A stretch of 64,000 nucleotides of DNA from Clavulina sp. PMI_390 (taxonomy: Eukaryota; Basidiomycota; Agaricomycetes; Cantharellales; Hydnaceae), in NCBI GenBank assembly GCA_015039315.1, contig WIDE01000001.1, positions 1,015,282-1,079,281 of the forward strand, read 5' to 3'. Below the pieces are notes generated by a model that was given only the letters and a program-made list of their open reading frames with translations, had not been told where the DNA came from and did not search any database. Position numbers and translations under genes: made by a program. How positions within the stretch are numbered: the first letter of the stretch is position 1; each line of letters opens with the position of its first letter. Below, one piece after another: positions 1 through 13,229 of the stretch.

Positions 1-3000
1 CCTCCACCCACTGTACCTATCGAAACAGGCCCCAAGTCCCGCCTTGTCATCCACAAGATGGCTCTGGTTAACTTCAAGAGCTACAAGGGCAGGCAGGAGA
101 TCGGGCCGTTTCACAAGGCGTGTACCATTTGTATCATAGGCTCTACTTATTAACTAAATCTGGCCCGCTAGTCCTTTTCCGCTATTGTTGGACCCAATGG
201 ATCGGGAAAATCAAACACTATTGACGCACTCTTATTCGTCTTTGGTTACCGAGCGAGCAAGATGCGTCAAGGAAAACTTTCGGAGCTCATCCATAACTCT
301 GTTGGCCCCTCAACCACTGGCGCAAAGAAGAAAAAGTCAAAGGCGTCGAAGAAGAATCAGGATGATTATAGCGAGTCCAGCGACGATGATGATGGTGGCT
401 ATTCCGGCGGCATCGATTCGTGCAGTGTCGAGGTTCACTTCCGTGAGATTATCGATCTGGTAGGTTTTGTGCATCCGCTGCGATTCTTCTCTCTTACCGT
501 GCACTGTATTACTCCAGCCCGGTCCAGATGCCTACAAGGTTGTTCCCAATTCCAAGCTTGTCGTGGCGCGAACCGCCTACAGAAGCAACAAGTCCGACTA
601 TACCATCAATGGGAAGGCGTCAAGCTTTACGGAAGTGACCACTCTTCTGAAGGATCGTGGGATTGATCTCGATCACAAACGGTTCCTTATCCTCCAGGTG
701 CGTCAGTCTCTTAGTTGAAGTCTCATTGTTTCGCTTATTTCGGAGAACCCAGGGTGAAGTGGAATCGATCGCTCAGATGAAGCCGAAAGCTCCGACGGAG
801 CATGAGGATGGTCTACTTGAATACTTGGAGGACATCATCGGTACCTCAAAGTACAAGCAGCCAATCGAGGATGCCAACCAGGAGGTCGAGCAGCTGAACG
901 AGGACCGTCAGTCCAAGCTCAACCGTCTCCGCCATGTCGAGAAGGAGAAGAGTCGCCTCGAGGTACTCATTGGCCGGCAAAGCAATGCAGTGATGGAAAT
1001 GCTGACTGTCTTCGTGTTTAGGCTGAAAAACGTGAGGTTGAGGACGCATTGCGGGATCAAAATGCTCTCGTTCGTGCCCAGTCGCTTCTTGCGCAATACT
1101 ATGTTTGGCAGGCTCTAAAGAATGTTGACTCGTATAAAGCGGAGATAGTAGGTTGTCAATGTCAGATTCGTCAGCTTCTCTGCTGACCGCTACTTCTAAT
1201 AGGAAAAACTCAACGAGAAGTTAGCTCATGAGGTGGAGAAGAACAAGGCTGACGTGGATGAAAGCGCAAATCTCGAGGCCCAGTACGAGGAACGAGCGGC
1301 TCAGTACGACGTAAGCTGCATTCGTTTCTCTGGGATTGCTTATATCTGCTGATCGTGGAACTCTGCGCTCTAGGTTGTCCGAAAGGAAACTGCCAAACTG
1401 ACGAAGGATCTTGCTGCACTGGAAAAAGACGAAGTCAGCCTTCAGGAGAAGAAAAAGCATATCGTCGCCAAGCGGAAGAAGCTGAATAAAGCCTTTACTG
1501 ATGTGCGTGATTTGTTGACAACCCTCACTCGTATTGTCGGCTAATGGCTTCGCGCTACAGGATACACATGCTAAAAGCGAGGCAGACTCCACTATCGAAA
1601 CCCTTTCAGCAACACTCAAGAAACGGAAGAGGGAGCTCGAAGGCCTTGAGGCCGAGCTTGAGGGGGAAGAGGCTGAACTGGAGAGGGTCCAGGACGGTCT
1701 CAAAGGTACGAATGAGCCATCTGACTTCTGATACCATCTCTGACAAGCTCCAGACAAAACACTTCCCTTCCAGCGTGAAATCGAGGCTAAGCAGAAGGAC
1801 CTCGCCCCCTGGACCGCCAAGATCAATGCAAAGCAAGCTGAATTTGATCTTGCCGAGAGTGAACGCGCGATGTTGACCGAGAAGGCGACCGGCGCCCAAG
1901 CTGCTGTCGATGAAGCAGAAGCCGCACTCGAGCAACTCCGCTCTGACCGCGAAAGCAAGAGCAAGGAAATCGCGCAACTGAACAAGGAGCGCAAGAATCT
2001 GTTGCAGCAGATTAAGGAGGCGGAGGGAAACCTCAATGTGCGTTATTCCTATCAAAAAAAAAAAAAACCAGAACATGGGTCTTTCCTGACACTAGCTGCT
2101 TACCCCAGGCGGTGAACGAGCAAGCTCAGAAACTTCGCGCGAAAGTCTCCTCAGCAAGGCAGAAGGTCGATGAAGCCAAAGCTAGCCAAGCTGCAAACAC
2201 ATCACAGAACGCCGTGCTGGACAGCCTCACTCGTCTTCGCGCGTCTGGGCGGATTAACGGGTTCCATGTGAGTCGCCATCAATGTATGCTCATCGTTAAA
2301 TATGCTGAGAACGATATATCCCTAGGGTCGTCTGGGAAGTTTAGGCACGATTCCGGATAAATACGACGTTGCTGTATCGACTGCGTGCCCTGCCCTCAAC
2401 AACCTAGTGGTCGATACCGTTGACCAAGGACAGGCATGCATCGAGTACCTGCGGAAGCAGAACGTTGGTCGTGCATCATTCTTCGTTCTTGAGAAACTTC
2501 CTGCCGATAGCCGTTTGGACAAGATTCCCACTCCCGAGAACGCCCCTCGCCTGTTCGATCTCATCAAGTTCAAGGATCCTAAGTTTGCCCCAGCTTTCTA
2601 CAAAGGCCTAGGAAATACCCTCGTTGCCACCGACCTCGACCAAGCCAATCGTCTTGCTTACAACCAGCAGAAGCGATGGAGGGTGGTCACACTCGAAGGC
2701 CAACTCTTTGACACATCCGGCACAATGTCTGGTGGTGGTACCAAAGTCGCTCGAGGTGGGATGAGCTCAAAGCTCGCCTCAGACACCGTAGAACCAGCTG
2801 TGATGAGGCAATACGAGCAAGATAGTGAGAAGCTGCAGCATGAGCTGGACAAGGTGTTAGCACAGCGCCAAGAGCTCGAGGGCGAGGTTGAGGCTCTCCA
2901 GAGGCAGACGCCCCAAACCGAAATGGCAGTCCAGAAACTCGAGCTTGACATCCAGAATGCCGACAAGCGCATCAAGGAAGACGAACGGCGAGTCAAGGAG

Positions 3001-5046
3001 TTGAGGTACGTTTATGACTCTGTTCTTATACTTAATTGTAGGGCAACCTGACGTCGACTGCCGAATCCCTAGCGCTCATACTACTCCCAATGCTGCCGAC
3101 GTCAAGCGTGTCAAAGCCCTCGAATCGTCCATTGCGACTATTTCTGCCGAGCTAGATAAACTTCGCTCGAAGGCCGAGGTCTTTGAGACAGATATCAAGG
3201 CACTTCAGGACAAGATTCTTGAGATTGGCGGTGTGCGACTTCGGTCGCAGAAAGCCAAGGTCACTGGGATCAAGGAGCAGATTGACCATATCAACGAGAC
3301 GATCACGAAGGCTGAGTTAGGCAAAGCGAAGGCTGAACGTGACTCCGAAAAGCTCGAGGGCAGCCTTGCTACTGCATCAACTACGCTTGAGGAGCTCGAA
3401 GCCGAGGTGGAGAGTCTTGACGAGGTTCTAACGGAACGCACGCAAGATGTCGCGAATGTACGGGATCAAGTCGAGAAAGCGCTCAATATTGCTGAATCGG
3501 CGAAGGACGATCTAGCGGAAATGAAGGCTGAGCTCGATGAGAAAATGGTTCTCATCAACAAATTCCGTGCCAAAGAAGTAAGTTCCTGTTCAGTGCTGCC
3601 TTTACGCACTACCTGCCTAAATACTGCTACCCATAGCTTGAGCTTAAGCAACGTATCCAAGACAAGACGAAGGCAATGAAAGAAGATGATGCCAAGGTTC
3701 GTCATTGGGGGAAAGTTCATGATGAATTGGAGCTTCACGACATCGAGTATGTGTTCTACTCCTTCCTCGACCATCATGTTATCCTGACGTGACTCGTGTA
3801 GTGACGATGATGACGATGAAAATGATGATGAAGGGGAATCAGCCCCAAAAGACGGCACTGAAAATGTTGAAGAGCAGCCCAGAGATCCAGCTGTCAAGGA
3901 CGAGCCTCAAGATGGCGAAGAGGCTACACCAGCACCCTCTCGCCGCCGCCGCCCCTCTGAAAAGGTGGAGCTCGAAGTCTACTCCCCTGAAGATCTTGCT
4001 GCTCAAGACCTCAGCGAGCTGAGAGCAGATGTCGCAACTCTCGAAGGTCAGCAGGTTCTGTTGTTCATTCCTTCGCTGTTGGTTTGACGGCGGTTGTCTC
4101 AATATAGAGCGTGTCCGGAACACAAAGCCGAATATGGGCCTGCTCGCCGAGTACCGGAAGCGTGAAGCTGAATTCCTTGATCGAGCAAAAGATCTTGATC
4201 TTATCACCGCCTCGCGCGACGCTGCTAAGGCCAAGTTTGATCAGCTCCGCAAATCTCGCTTGGAGGAATTCATGACGGGCTTCAGCATGATCTCAAGTAA
4301 ACTGAAAGAGATGTATCAGGTGCGAATCATTTCCTCTCCACCTGGCCAGCAGCCCTGATAGCCTATGTAGATGATTACTTTGGGCGGTAATGCGGAGTTG
4401 GAGCTCGTAGACAGTCTAGATCCATTCTCGGAAGGTATCATCTTTAGCGTCATGCCCCCTAAGAAGAGCTGGAAGAATATCTCCAACCTATCTGGTGGAG
4501 AAAAGGTATATCCATTTGTTGACTCGAGTTCTTGAGTTTACAGTTGACGGACAATCTAAATTACGTAGACTCTCAGTTCCCTTGCTCTTGTTTTCGCCCT
4601 TCACGTCTATAAGGTGAGCTTCAGGGACATCCTTTCATTGTTGCCGTCGCATGCTGAACTGGCAAATGGCAGCCAACGCCCCTCTATTTCATGGACGAGA
4701 TCGATGCTGCGCTGGACTTCCGTAACGTGTCAATCGTCGCCAACTATATCAAGGATCGAACGAAGAATGCGCAGTTCATCATCATCTCACTTCGGTAAGA
4801 CTTGCTACTGCTCTGAGCGACCTCAATCTTGCGGCCTAACGCACCGACCCCTAGCAACGACATGTTTGAGCTGAGCCATCGACTCATTGGTATTTACAAG
4901 ACGTCAAACGCAACTCGAAGTGAGCCGTATAATCTCCCCATTTCAGCTCTATCACACTTTTACTGACTTCTTGAGAAGGTGTCTCGATTGACAATCACGT
5001 CTTGACTCCAAGCGCTGTGCCATCTGTTCCTCCTCCTGCTGCCTAG
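1..5046 (+). CDS. SMC4: Condensin subunit SMC4 (5' end outside the window)
   Basis: SMC-family ATPase of condensin, which pairs with SMC2 to compact mitotic chromosomes. Reading frame 1 is open from base 1, so the N-terminal extension is cut off by the window edge. Seen in order: a FKSYKG/GPFHK segment, Walker A GPNGSGKS near 189-212, a long coiled coil rich in E/K/L/R, the hinge around 2240-2560, a second coiled coil with a DE-rich insert near 3800-3960, the signature LSGGEK at about 4487-4507, and Walker B YFMDEID near 4685-4705. At least a dozen introns interrupt it; the first (118-171) appears to be GC-AG. The stop is TAG at 5044-5046. The SMC4 rather than SMC2 assignment rests on the GPFHK-type N-terminus and overall match to the family; no frameshift is apparent after splicing. 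Confidence 0.93.
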
Positions 5047-5237
5047 ATCTCGATACCCATGCTACTTTTTGTTTACCCATTCTGCTTCATTATTCTATTG
5101 TATTGTAGTTGTGTAGAGCGCTGTTGTACAATCCTTGCATTGTTGGAGCCATCAATGTATAGCCACACGTCAGGGCTTTTCTCCTTAAAAAGGGTACCAT
5201 CCACGTGACCTAACCGCATCATCCGCACTCGCTCGTC

Positions 5238-6409
5238 ATGTCATCGTCTGTACCCCCAAAGATGCCTCCTGGCACTGGCCGTATTGGGACTATGACTGTA
5301 AGTGCAGCGCTTCTCCTCGTGCCAAGGCGTTGGCCAAATCTCTCGATTCGATTTCCTAGCCCGAACAACAAGTAGTTCTCGACAAGTTCAGACAAGAACT
5401 CAAGGATGAGGGTTACTTTGATGCTGAAAGGCACGATGATCACCTCCTCTTACGTTTCCTTCGAGCCCGAAAATTCGATTTGGCCGCAGCCAAGACCATG
5501 ATCATTGATGCGGAGAAATGGAGAAAGGAGTTTGGCGTGCCCGAACTGAGCAAGTGCGTACCGCTCTCCAGCTTTCCACGAGGAATGAGCTAATATCTGA
5601 TTACTATAGGGGCTTTGATTTCCCAGAGCGGGAGGCGGTTGCGGAGATCTATCCGCAGTATTACCACAAAACGGATAAAGTGCGTACTTTCCCCCCACAG
5701 TTCCGATCCTCCCTCGATCTCTCATCTAGTTGTGGTTCTCTTTGCATAGGATGGACGGCCGATCTACATCGAGAAGCTCGGAGAGGTCACTATGGAGAAA
5801 TTAGCCAAAGTGACTACTGAAGAACGCCTTCTCAAATTCCTCGTTTCGGAGTATGAGCGGTGCAGCAACGAGAGATTCCCAGCTTGCTCCATCGCGCGGG
5901 GTCAACACATCGAAACTTCCTGCACTATTCTCGACATAGATGGTGTTGGACTGGGCGGATACTGGAACGTCTCAGCTTACATCAAAACAGCATCCGGTAT
6001 TGGTCAAAATCGATATCCCGAGACCATGGGCAAGTTCTACATCATCAATGCCCCTTGGAGCTTCTCCACCGTCTGGGGCCTTGTCAAGGGATTCCTTGAT
6101 CCAGTGACAGTCGACAAGATCCAGATCCTAGGCAAGAAGTACCAAAAGAACCTGTTAGAGCAAATTCCAGCCGAGAACCTCCCTGCGGCATATGGTGGCC
6201 AATGTAGCTGCGGGGGCGGGTGCTCACGAGCAGACCAGGGGCCATGGCAGGATCCCGGAATTATGGCACAGGTCAAGGAGGAAAACGAGAGGAAGCACGC
6301 GGCGGCACACGCTGGTGACGCGCCTCCCGCTGTGGAGCCCATCGCTGCACCCGAGTCTGATGTGACGACGACGGCTGTGCCTGCCACTAACCCTGCCCCT
6401 TCGACCTAG
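5238..6409 (+). CDS. SEC14: Sec14-like phosphatidylinositol/phosphatidylcholine transfer protein (CRAL-TRIO)
   Basis: Cytosolic lipid-transfer protein that exchanges PI and PC and supports Golgi secretion. The start MSSSVPPKMPPG at 5238 leads, after introns, into the CRAL-TRIO N-terminal helices (HDDHLLLRFLRARKFD) and then the lipid-binding fold: DGRPIYIEKLGE, TILDIDGVGLGGYWNV, NRYPETMGKFYIINAPWSF, and VDKIQILGKKY. The C-terminus has LPAAYGGQCSCGGGCSRAD and then a disordered Ala/Pro/Glu tail, as in fungal Sec14 proteins. Introns lie near 5300-5370, 5555-5610 and 5680-5750. The gene begins about 190 bp downstream of SMC4 on the same strand. Close Sec14 paralogues exist in fungi, so the gene name is somewhat less certain than the family. 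Confidence 0.9.
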
Positions 6410-6695
6410 CTCGCACTAGCGGGGAGGGTGGCTTTGGCGAGCTGATCGCATCTATCTCATACTTGCGATCGTTGCCTTGATCGGACGCACTTTGCATTTG
6501 GTTACATCTACTCATGATGGACTACCCACCATACCGTTTGGATTTGAAATGCAATGTACGATAGTAGTAGTAAAGTTCATATGTCAGATTAATGAAGATG
6601 AGCCGAACCCATATACCGGATATAAGTATGAAGATAACTATGGTCTTTCACTTGACAACGCTGCATCACAGAGGCCACTCCTCCAAGGGCTAAAC

Positions 6696-9600
6696 TTAGG
6701 TCTCCCAAGGATTTAACGTGTAATTTGTCTTCCTCGCCATTGCTGCATCTAGCCCTATCGGCTTTGGCGCCCAAGGATCCCGCGGCACTGCACCAGAGGC
6801 GTCAAGTGGCGCGACATCGCCATCCGCAGACCCGAACGAAAGCTGCGGCCCTGCGTCCCTACTTGACGACGGTGTTGACGTGGGGATCGCACCATTTAGT
6901 GCACCAAATGATATGGCTGGAGGAGCTTGGCGTCGTAAGGGACCTGGGTTCGCAAATGGCGAGGAGGTTGAGGACGAGTAGGAATGGGATAGGTCCCCTG
7001 TACTTGACGACCGCCATGGGGTGTTCTCAGCGAACATAGATGCAAAGAGCGCCCCTGGTGCAGGGGGCCAGTTTGACTGGGCCTTCTCGGGGGTACGATC
7101 TGAGGAGTACTCCGGGGGAGGATCATCAAGGGAGTGAGAGCGAGGAGTGGAGTATGAAGAAGGCAGAGAAGGTTCGGATGGTGCTGAAACTTCAACCGGT
7201 ATCGGAAGAGGCTTCGACGTCACCGTCGGTGTCGCAGAGTCTGTATTTGCATCTCGGATGGGAGCTTTAGGTATGGCGAGGGGAGGAGGGGCGGATCCTG
7301 ATCGTTCTAGCGGAACGTGCTGTGCACGGGGAGTAGTGGGATGATTGTCGGCGGGCACCATGGGCATACTTGAGGGATCGAGGTCGTCTTTGCCCAAGAC
7401 TTTGGCAATGGCGTTGAAATCGAAACCCGCTTTGGTAGGGATATTAGAAGCTGGGTCGCTGGATGAGTTAGATGGGGCAGATGGTTCGGAGGTGGCGGAC
7501 TTGGCGTCCATTCGAGGTGGCAGTTCGTCGTCGTCGGTGGGTTCGGGATCGGTGGTCGCTCCTGCAGGCTTAGAAGCCCCTTCTGCTGCCTTTTCCTTCA
7601 GCTTGTCATTGAAATCAGCCCATTTTTTCTTCATCGCAGCAGCCTCCTCTTCTCGAGCAACCTCACGATCGTACTCAATGTCAGGTTCCTGAAGGATAAT
7701 ATATTTGAATGAGTAATTAGGTTAGAAAGATGAAAGAATGACTGACTTCTGGCTCATCAAAATATGTCGCCGAGACCGGAAACCCGAGCTGGTCTAGAAT
7801 GAGGGGCATATAGAACCGGTAGCTCATATGTCCCGCAATCTTGTCCGTCACGTCCACGTTCTCCAGTCCAGGCACTCCATCGATGGGTCGCAGGCCCGCA
7901 ACAGTACCACCTCCCGTGGTTGCTCGGAACAGATAGTTCAAGATCCAATCGTTGCGGGCATATCCGTTCACAAAGCGCCCAGCAACAACGCCGCGCGCCT
8001 CGAGCCAGGTCTTTTGGGAGGCAGTGACTGTAGTACCGAAGAGGAAGACGTCCTGTACTATACCAAACGCCTTGTGCTTCGCTAGCTCGACGAGGGCATA
8101 GAAAATCACTCGGGCACCAAGCGAGAACCCCATTAGGGTGATGGGCCGCACGCCGAGCGCGCGGTTAAGCAGTACGTCGGCGAGGACGAGACCTGCGGCA
8201 TACGCCCGATCAAGTGCGTTGGACCAAGGGTTGTCAATTAGATAACCCAACTTTGTGAGAACTGATTGAACAACAACGCGATAGCTTATGAGAGGGGAAT
8301 GTCCAGAATTCAATAGAGATGGAATACTCAACTGATAGGCCATTGCAATGCGCTCATGAGAGTCGTCATGATGGTTGCTTGCAAGAGGGTAGTGCCGACC
8401 TGCGAGAGCACTTCTCCTGTCAAGATCTTGAGCGCATTCCCCATCTCATTCATCATCTCAGGCTCCCATAGGACGCTAAACACGTCTCCAACGATGGGAT
8501 CCAGCACCGAGAACGGTAGTCGGACATCATCCTGAAGGCCCGCCATGAACCTATTAACCAAAGAGATGCTTGTTAGATCCCGCAATGACGATATCCCATC
8601 GTTATAAAAAAGGGACCTTACCCAGGGACAGTGATGATACACGACACTCGCTTGTTGTTGTGTAATGGGAGGAGGTCAAACGTCTGTACTTGACGCGTTC
8701 TCCTGGACATGCCTTTGGCAGCGATCGTGGAGCCTGTTACGACACCTCCAGTAGTGATCATTGCAGCACCGCCAACACCCGTCAGAAACGCGCTAGTCCC
8801 GCCGATGCCTACTGTAGACAATGCAGCTCCAAGACCAACTCCTATGACTGGAGCGAGCAAGCCGGCTGATAACCCAATGACAAGCCCACCACCTAACAAA
8901 AACAGCAGCATCGCGATGAGCCATAACATAGTGTGCATAAAGGGAGAACGCAACGCACCGAGAGTAGCGAGACCCATCATCATATACCGCCTCTTCCTCG
9001 CAGCTTTACTCCTCCCATCAATAACCTCTTGCTGCTGCAGACTTTGCGCGCCCTCCTCAATCTCGAGCGCATCTGTCACACGCTGTTCAAAGCGCACTAC
9101 ATCCAGCCATCCTAGCCCCAGCTTTTCAGCCACGTTCTCCAGAAGCATTCTCGACCGCGAGTCATAGACACTATCGGCAATGAGGATGAGGAACAGGTCA
9201 CAAAGGACTGTCCACCGGATGTCCAGCGTTACGTTCTTGTCTGTTGACGATAGCGTTGTGCTTACGCCGGGCAGCGCAGCTGTTCCGTGAGATTGAAGCA
9301 CGTTGGCGGTCGTTTGATCTTCTACAGAGTGCCCAGGGTTGAGGAGGCTCGTGGGATTAGCAGTTGTTGGAGTAGGGGGAATCTGGGGAGTCGAAGGCGA
9401 TGAAGGGTTCGGAGTGGTGGGGCTTTTAGTAGTGGGTACGGAGAGATCGTGTGAGCTGGATGAAGGTGGTGGAGAGGGCGAAGAAGATGAAGAAGAGGAT
9501 GATGACGAGTTTGAATCCAGCTGGTGTGCCAACGCATCCTCATCTTCCTTTTGCTTGGCAAGGGCAGGATCGTACTCGGGGTTGGCAACAGTGTGGGTGG

Positions 9601-10345
9601 TCATGAGGGCAGGGACGAGATCCATCGCAGTCACGCCATGAGTGGCAAGACTCTCAATCATCTTCTGCTCTGCACGGAACGACATTGAGCAAAAGATCAT
9701 ATCAGGGAAGCAATAGCTCAAGGACGTACCGTCTGTCTCGAGCTCCATGTGGTAGTAAACTCGGCCCATGATCCTCATCCGCCAGAGTTCGAGGCCCTTG
9801 ATCGCAGGGTTGAGCTCCTTGCGTTTGACTAGCGCAAGCATCTGAGCCATCTCGCGGGTGACGAGAGCGCAAAGGCCTACATAAGCTATCCTCTGAGCCT
9901 CTGTGAGCAGGTTCTTTGTGGCCTGCATCTGGCTCAGGGGTGTCATGGCTTTGTCTTCGTCGAAGAGGTACTGCGTGCGTAGATACGCTTCATCGGCAGC
10001 ATCATCGTCCTCGTCGAGTTTGAGGCGGGTATAAGATTCTTCGTCGTTCCCAGCGATCTTTTCCCGCCATTCATGTCCTGACTCGTCCACGTCGATGAGG
10101 TTTCCGATGGCGTTGCCTCGATTTCCAGCATCAGTTGCTGCGCCGTCCACCGACGTGACAGATGCCCGGCGAGCATTGGATGGAATGACATAACGGTACT
10201 TCTTTTGATCTTCCTCGTCAAGACGGAGCTTGGTGTCGACCTCGCGGACTATCGGCATATCCTGCCAGCCATCGTCGTCGTCGAGGTCAAACGAAGTTGC
10301 CTCGATCGGCTTCACAGGCATCTTCGACAGCCTCTTTGAGGACAT
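6696..10345 (-). CDS. DUF726/TMCO4-like membrane protein with alpha/beta-hydrolase fold
   Basis: Multi-exon minus-strand gene. The N-terminus (MSSKRLSKMPVKPIE, start at 10345) carries acidic, low-complexity and Ser/Pro-rich stretches. A block of hydrophobic segments follows (about 8700-8960), including LWLIAMLLFLLGGGLVIGL and Gly-rich helices. The downstream part holds a hydrolase-like core with ITLMGFSLGARVIFYAL, where GFSLG is the nucleophile elbow, and FLFGTTV, then a disordered Ser/Pro tail ending LNPWET. This layout matches the DUF726 family (yeast Mil1/YFL034W, animal TMCO4); enzymatic activity is not established for it. An in-frame ATG at 10429 could extend the N-terminus by 28 residues; I prefer 10345 because the added residues do not look protein-like. 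Confidence 0.85.
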
Positions 10346-10674
10346 TGATCTGCCTCTATAGATGGTGGGGTCTTCTCTAGTTGTTTTGTTGACAGTATAA
10401 TGGTAGTCGTGTAGTAGTTGGTGGGTCAAGCTGTGGCCGGAGTCAAAATCTCATATGTTGGAATAAGGTTGGAATGAGGAGGACGGGCCGCAGAGTGACA
10501 TCAAGCGCCCGACACGGCGACGGTCACGGTTCCGACAGTTCCGTAGTGTCCCCATACTTGTGCTGCTCTTGCTCATCACCATCTCACAGAAGATCACATT
10601 GAAAGATGAGATGACGTCAAGTAGTAGTAGTACTTGAAGTTGGGATATGTGCAGAGGGTACAAAAATACAATAA

Positions 10675-11429
10675 TCAATTGGCTGCTGTCGGATGCTTCT
10701 TTGCCCTCGCCTCGTCTCGCGCTACCTGCTTCTCTCGTGCCTCAATCTGCTTGACAGCAGCCTTCATCTGGCGCTGGAACTTTCGTCTGCCAGAGCCTCG
10801 TTTGGGTGCCGAGATGACAACATCCTTGGCAAGCTTTTGGCGACGGAGCTCTGCCTTCTCGAGCTTTGCCCGTTCCTTCTTCTTGTCTCGTTTCTTCATC
10901 GTGGTCATGGATGCTCTGAGAAGAGATCCATATGCTGCATGGAATGCTGGCAATTCAGCCGAGCTGATCTGTCAAAAAGAAGGTATAGAATGCTCCATGA
11001 ATATGTGTGTCACAGAAGGCGAAAAGGGCTGCGTGGTGTTGCTCTCTTACATGGGTGGACATTTTGAACTCTTTCCCATCAGTGACCTTCAAGATGCAAG
11101 GATATTCTCGATCGTCATCATCGTCTGCAGCAGCCGCCATGGTCCGATCAGCCCCATCGTGAGTCACTAGAGGCCAGACATCGGAGGAGTCAAAATTTCG
11201 GGGTACATAAGAACGACAGTCAGAAGAGATGACGTACAACGTCGATGTCGGATCCAGATCGAGCCTCCAGTCTTCTTAGAAGCGAAGAGCTCGGTGAGTC
11301 GAGTTATAAACTAGCAGAGTAGTTTGGCGCAAAAAAAAGTCCTTAGAGGCCATAGCTTTGGGCATAGCGAGCATCGAAGAGTTTTAGCAGTACCTCATCT
11401 TTGTCGACGAGTCCAGGAGCAGCGACCAT
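10675..11429 (-). CDS. SRP14: Signal recognition particle 14 kDa subunit
   Basis: Subunit of the SRP Alu domain, which pauses translation during ER targeting. It is split in four exons: 11429-11394 (12 codons, MVAAPGLVDKDE), 11310-11238 (FITRLTELFASKKTGGSIW), 11166-11051 (LTHDG ... CILKVTDGKEFKMSTH) and 10968-10675 (ISSAELPAFHAAYGSLLRAS, then MKKRDKKK and a Lys/Arg/Ala-rich tail). The GSIWIRHRR strand, the TDGK...KMST segment and FHAAYGSLLRA helix match SRP14 in order and spacing. All junctions keep frame with GT-AG borders. It lies upstream of the DUF726 gene on the same strand and is divergent from the TatD gene. Confidence 0.9.
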
Positions 11430-11655
11430 TGCGGATCGACCGCCACGATGCCTACTGCCGTATACCTATGAGATCCTTACGAGACGAGGGCCAGAGAACG
11501 TGGCTCAGAAAGGCAGACGACCCAGAACGGTGGGAGATGATAGGTCACACGCGCGCATTCAGGTCACACACACCTCATAGGTTGCAATCCGAGTCATTCC
11601 ATTTATCATCAATCATCTTGCCACCCCACATCTAGAGAAAGAGAGAGAAGAAACA

Positions 11656-13123
11656 ATGTCGTATCCACCATCCTTCAAATACTTGACGGATGTTCATTGC
11701 CATCCAACGGACTCTGAAATCACAGATGAGGTCCATCTCAACCCAAGATGATACGAGAAACCACTGAGGGCCGATCATCCTATCTGGATCTGTGCACAGG
11801 AAATGAACAAGCTCCCATTACGGGTTGTGGCGATGTCCTCGAGGGTCAGCGACCAACCTCTTGTGGCGGACATGGCGTCCAAATGGCCCGACAAAGTCGG
11901 TGCGCTCACTTTTGATTTGCCCCTCGTTCTGCATAATATCGTGATTAAGTTGAAGGCGATATACAGTGCCATGCTTTGGGTATCATCCCTGGTTCACCCA
12001 TGCGATATCCCTTGAGGATCCTGCTCCTTCCAAAACAGAGCACTACGCTTCCTTGTTCCTCCCGAACACGTCTTCCCAAGATGCTATGGCGAACGCAGAC
12101 TTTACGAGACTTCTTCCATCCCTGGTGGATCCAGTGCCACTGAGCCAGATAATATCATCAATACGAGAGCATTTTGAGAAGTTCCCAAAAGCGATGCTGG
12201 GCTAGTTTCCTCCTTTCATTTAAATTATTCCTGGCCTAACGAAGGCTCAACTCGCTCTATTTAGGAGAGGTCGGATTGGACAGAGCCTTTCGTATCCCCT
12301 TTACTCCGTTTGGGTCGAATCGGGACTCGGACGCAGACCCAGAGCCTCATCCACGCCTTTCGCCATTCCATGTCCCAATCGAGCACCAACTCGCCATCCT
12401 CGAAGCCCAAATTGACCTTGCGGTAGAGTGCAGACGGAATGTCAGCATGCACAGTGTCAAAGCGCAGGCTGCTTCTGTAGACATGCTCAAAAAGCTCGAG
12501 AAAAAGTATGGCAAGGAGAAATGGTGTTCTATTAGTTTGGACTTTCATTCGTGCGGATTGAGCGCAGAGATGTGGGGAGATATTCAGGTACGTGTTCGGT
12601 GATTCCATGCTAGAACCAACATCCTGTTAGTGTCTCTTTTACTTATTCCGATGCGATCGCCCCTCTATCCGCCCCGATTATCTCTTCATAGAAAGCACAC
12701 CCGAATATCTTCCTCTCCCTCTCCACCGCGATCAACCTCCGCTCATCAGGCCATGTCGCACTAATCAACACCGCGTCTCCTGAACGGATCCTCGTCGAAT
12801 CAGACTATCCCACTATCACAGCGTGTGCCCCCCGCACATGGAATATGCTCGAGGTCGTTGCGGAAATACGCGGTTGGCGAATAGAACAGACTGAGGAAGA
12901 GGTGCTCGATGCGTCTCACGATAATGCTCAGGGTGGCGAGGGAATGGGAGCGGTGCGGAGGCTGATGCTCAATTGGGAGCTGTTTGTGAATGGCGGGCAT
13001 AAACCTTTCCCGGTGAAGGATAGTGGTAAAGTTCGGAAGCGCAACAAGTTCCCTCATGAGGAGAAGGACTGGGCAGAGGATGATGACACTATGGGTACTG
13101 TCGTGTATGGATCGCAAGGGTAG
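11656..13123 (+). CDS. TatD-family metal-dependent hydrolase (Scn1-like)
   Basis: TIM-barrel metallohydrolase of the TatD superfamily; relatives are nucleases or Cut9-interacting Scn1-type proteins of fission yeast. The start MSYPPSFKYLTDVHCHPTD carries the H-x-H metal motif (residues 14 and 16). Further metal ligands are seen in GEVGLD, VSMHSVKA, LDFHSCG and LVESDY. PCFGYHPWF is the expected strand-2 motif. Introns fall near 11727-11800, 11900-11965, 12205-12262 and 12590-12690. The C-terminus is Lys/Glu/Asp rich and ends VVYGSQG. The substrate cannot be told from sequence. It converges on the coiled-coil gene, leaving about 106 bp between the stops. Confidence 0.85.
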
Positions 13124-13229
13124 TCAATGTGATGCGCTGGATATGAAGTGTATGCGTTGAAAAGGTCGCCAGGACCCTGTATAGTACATGTAAAACCAAA
13201 AACGCGTTAGCAATACATCGAAGTAGCTA

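Noticed and set aside
1221..2036. 271-codon minus-strand ORF
   Set aside because: It is antisense to SMC4 coiled-coil exons and is Ser/Leu-rich, as expected from the complement of Glu/Lys/Ala codons.
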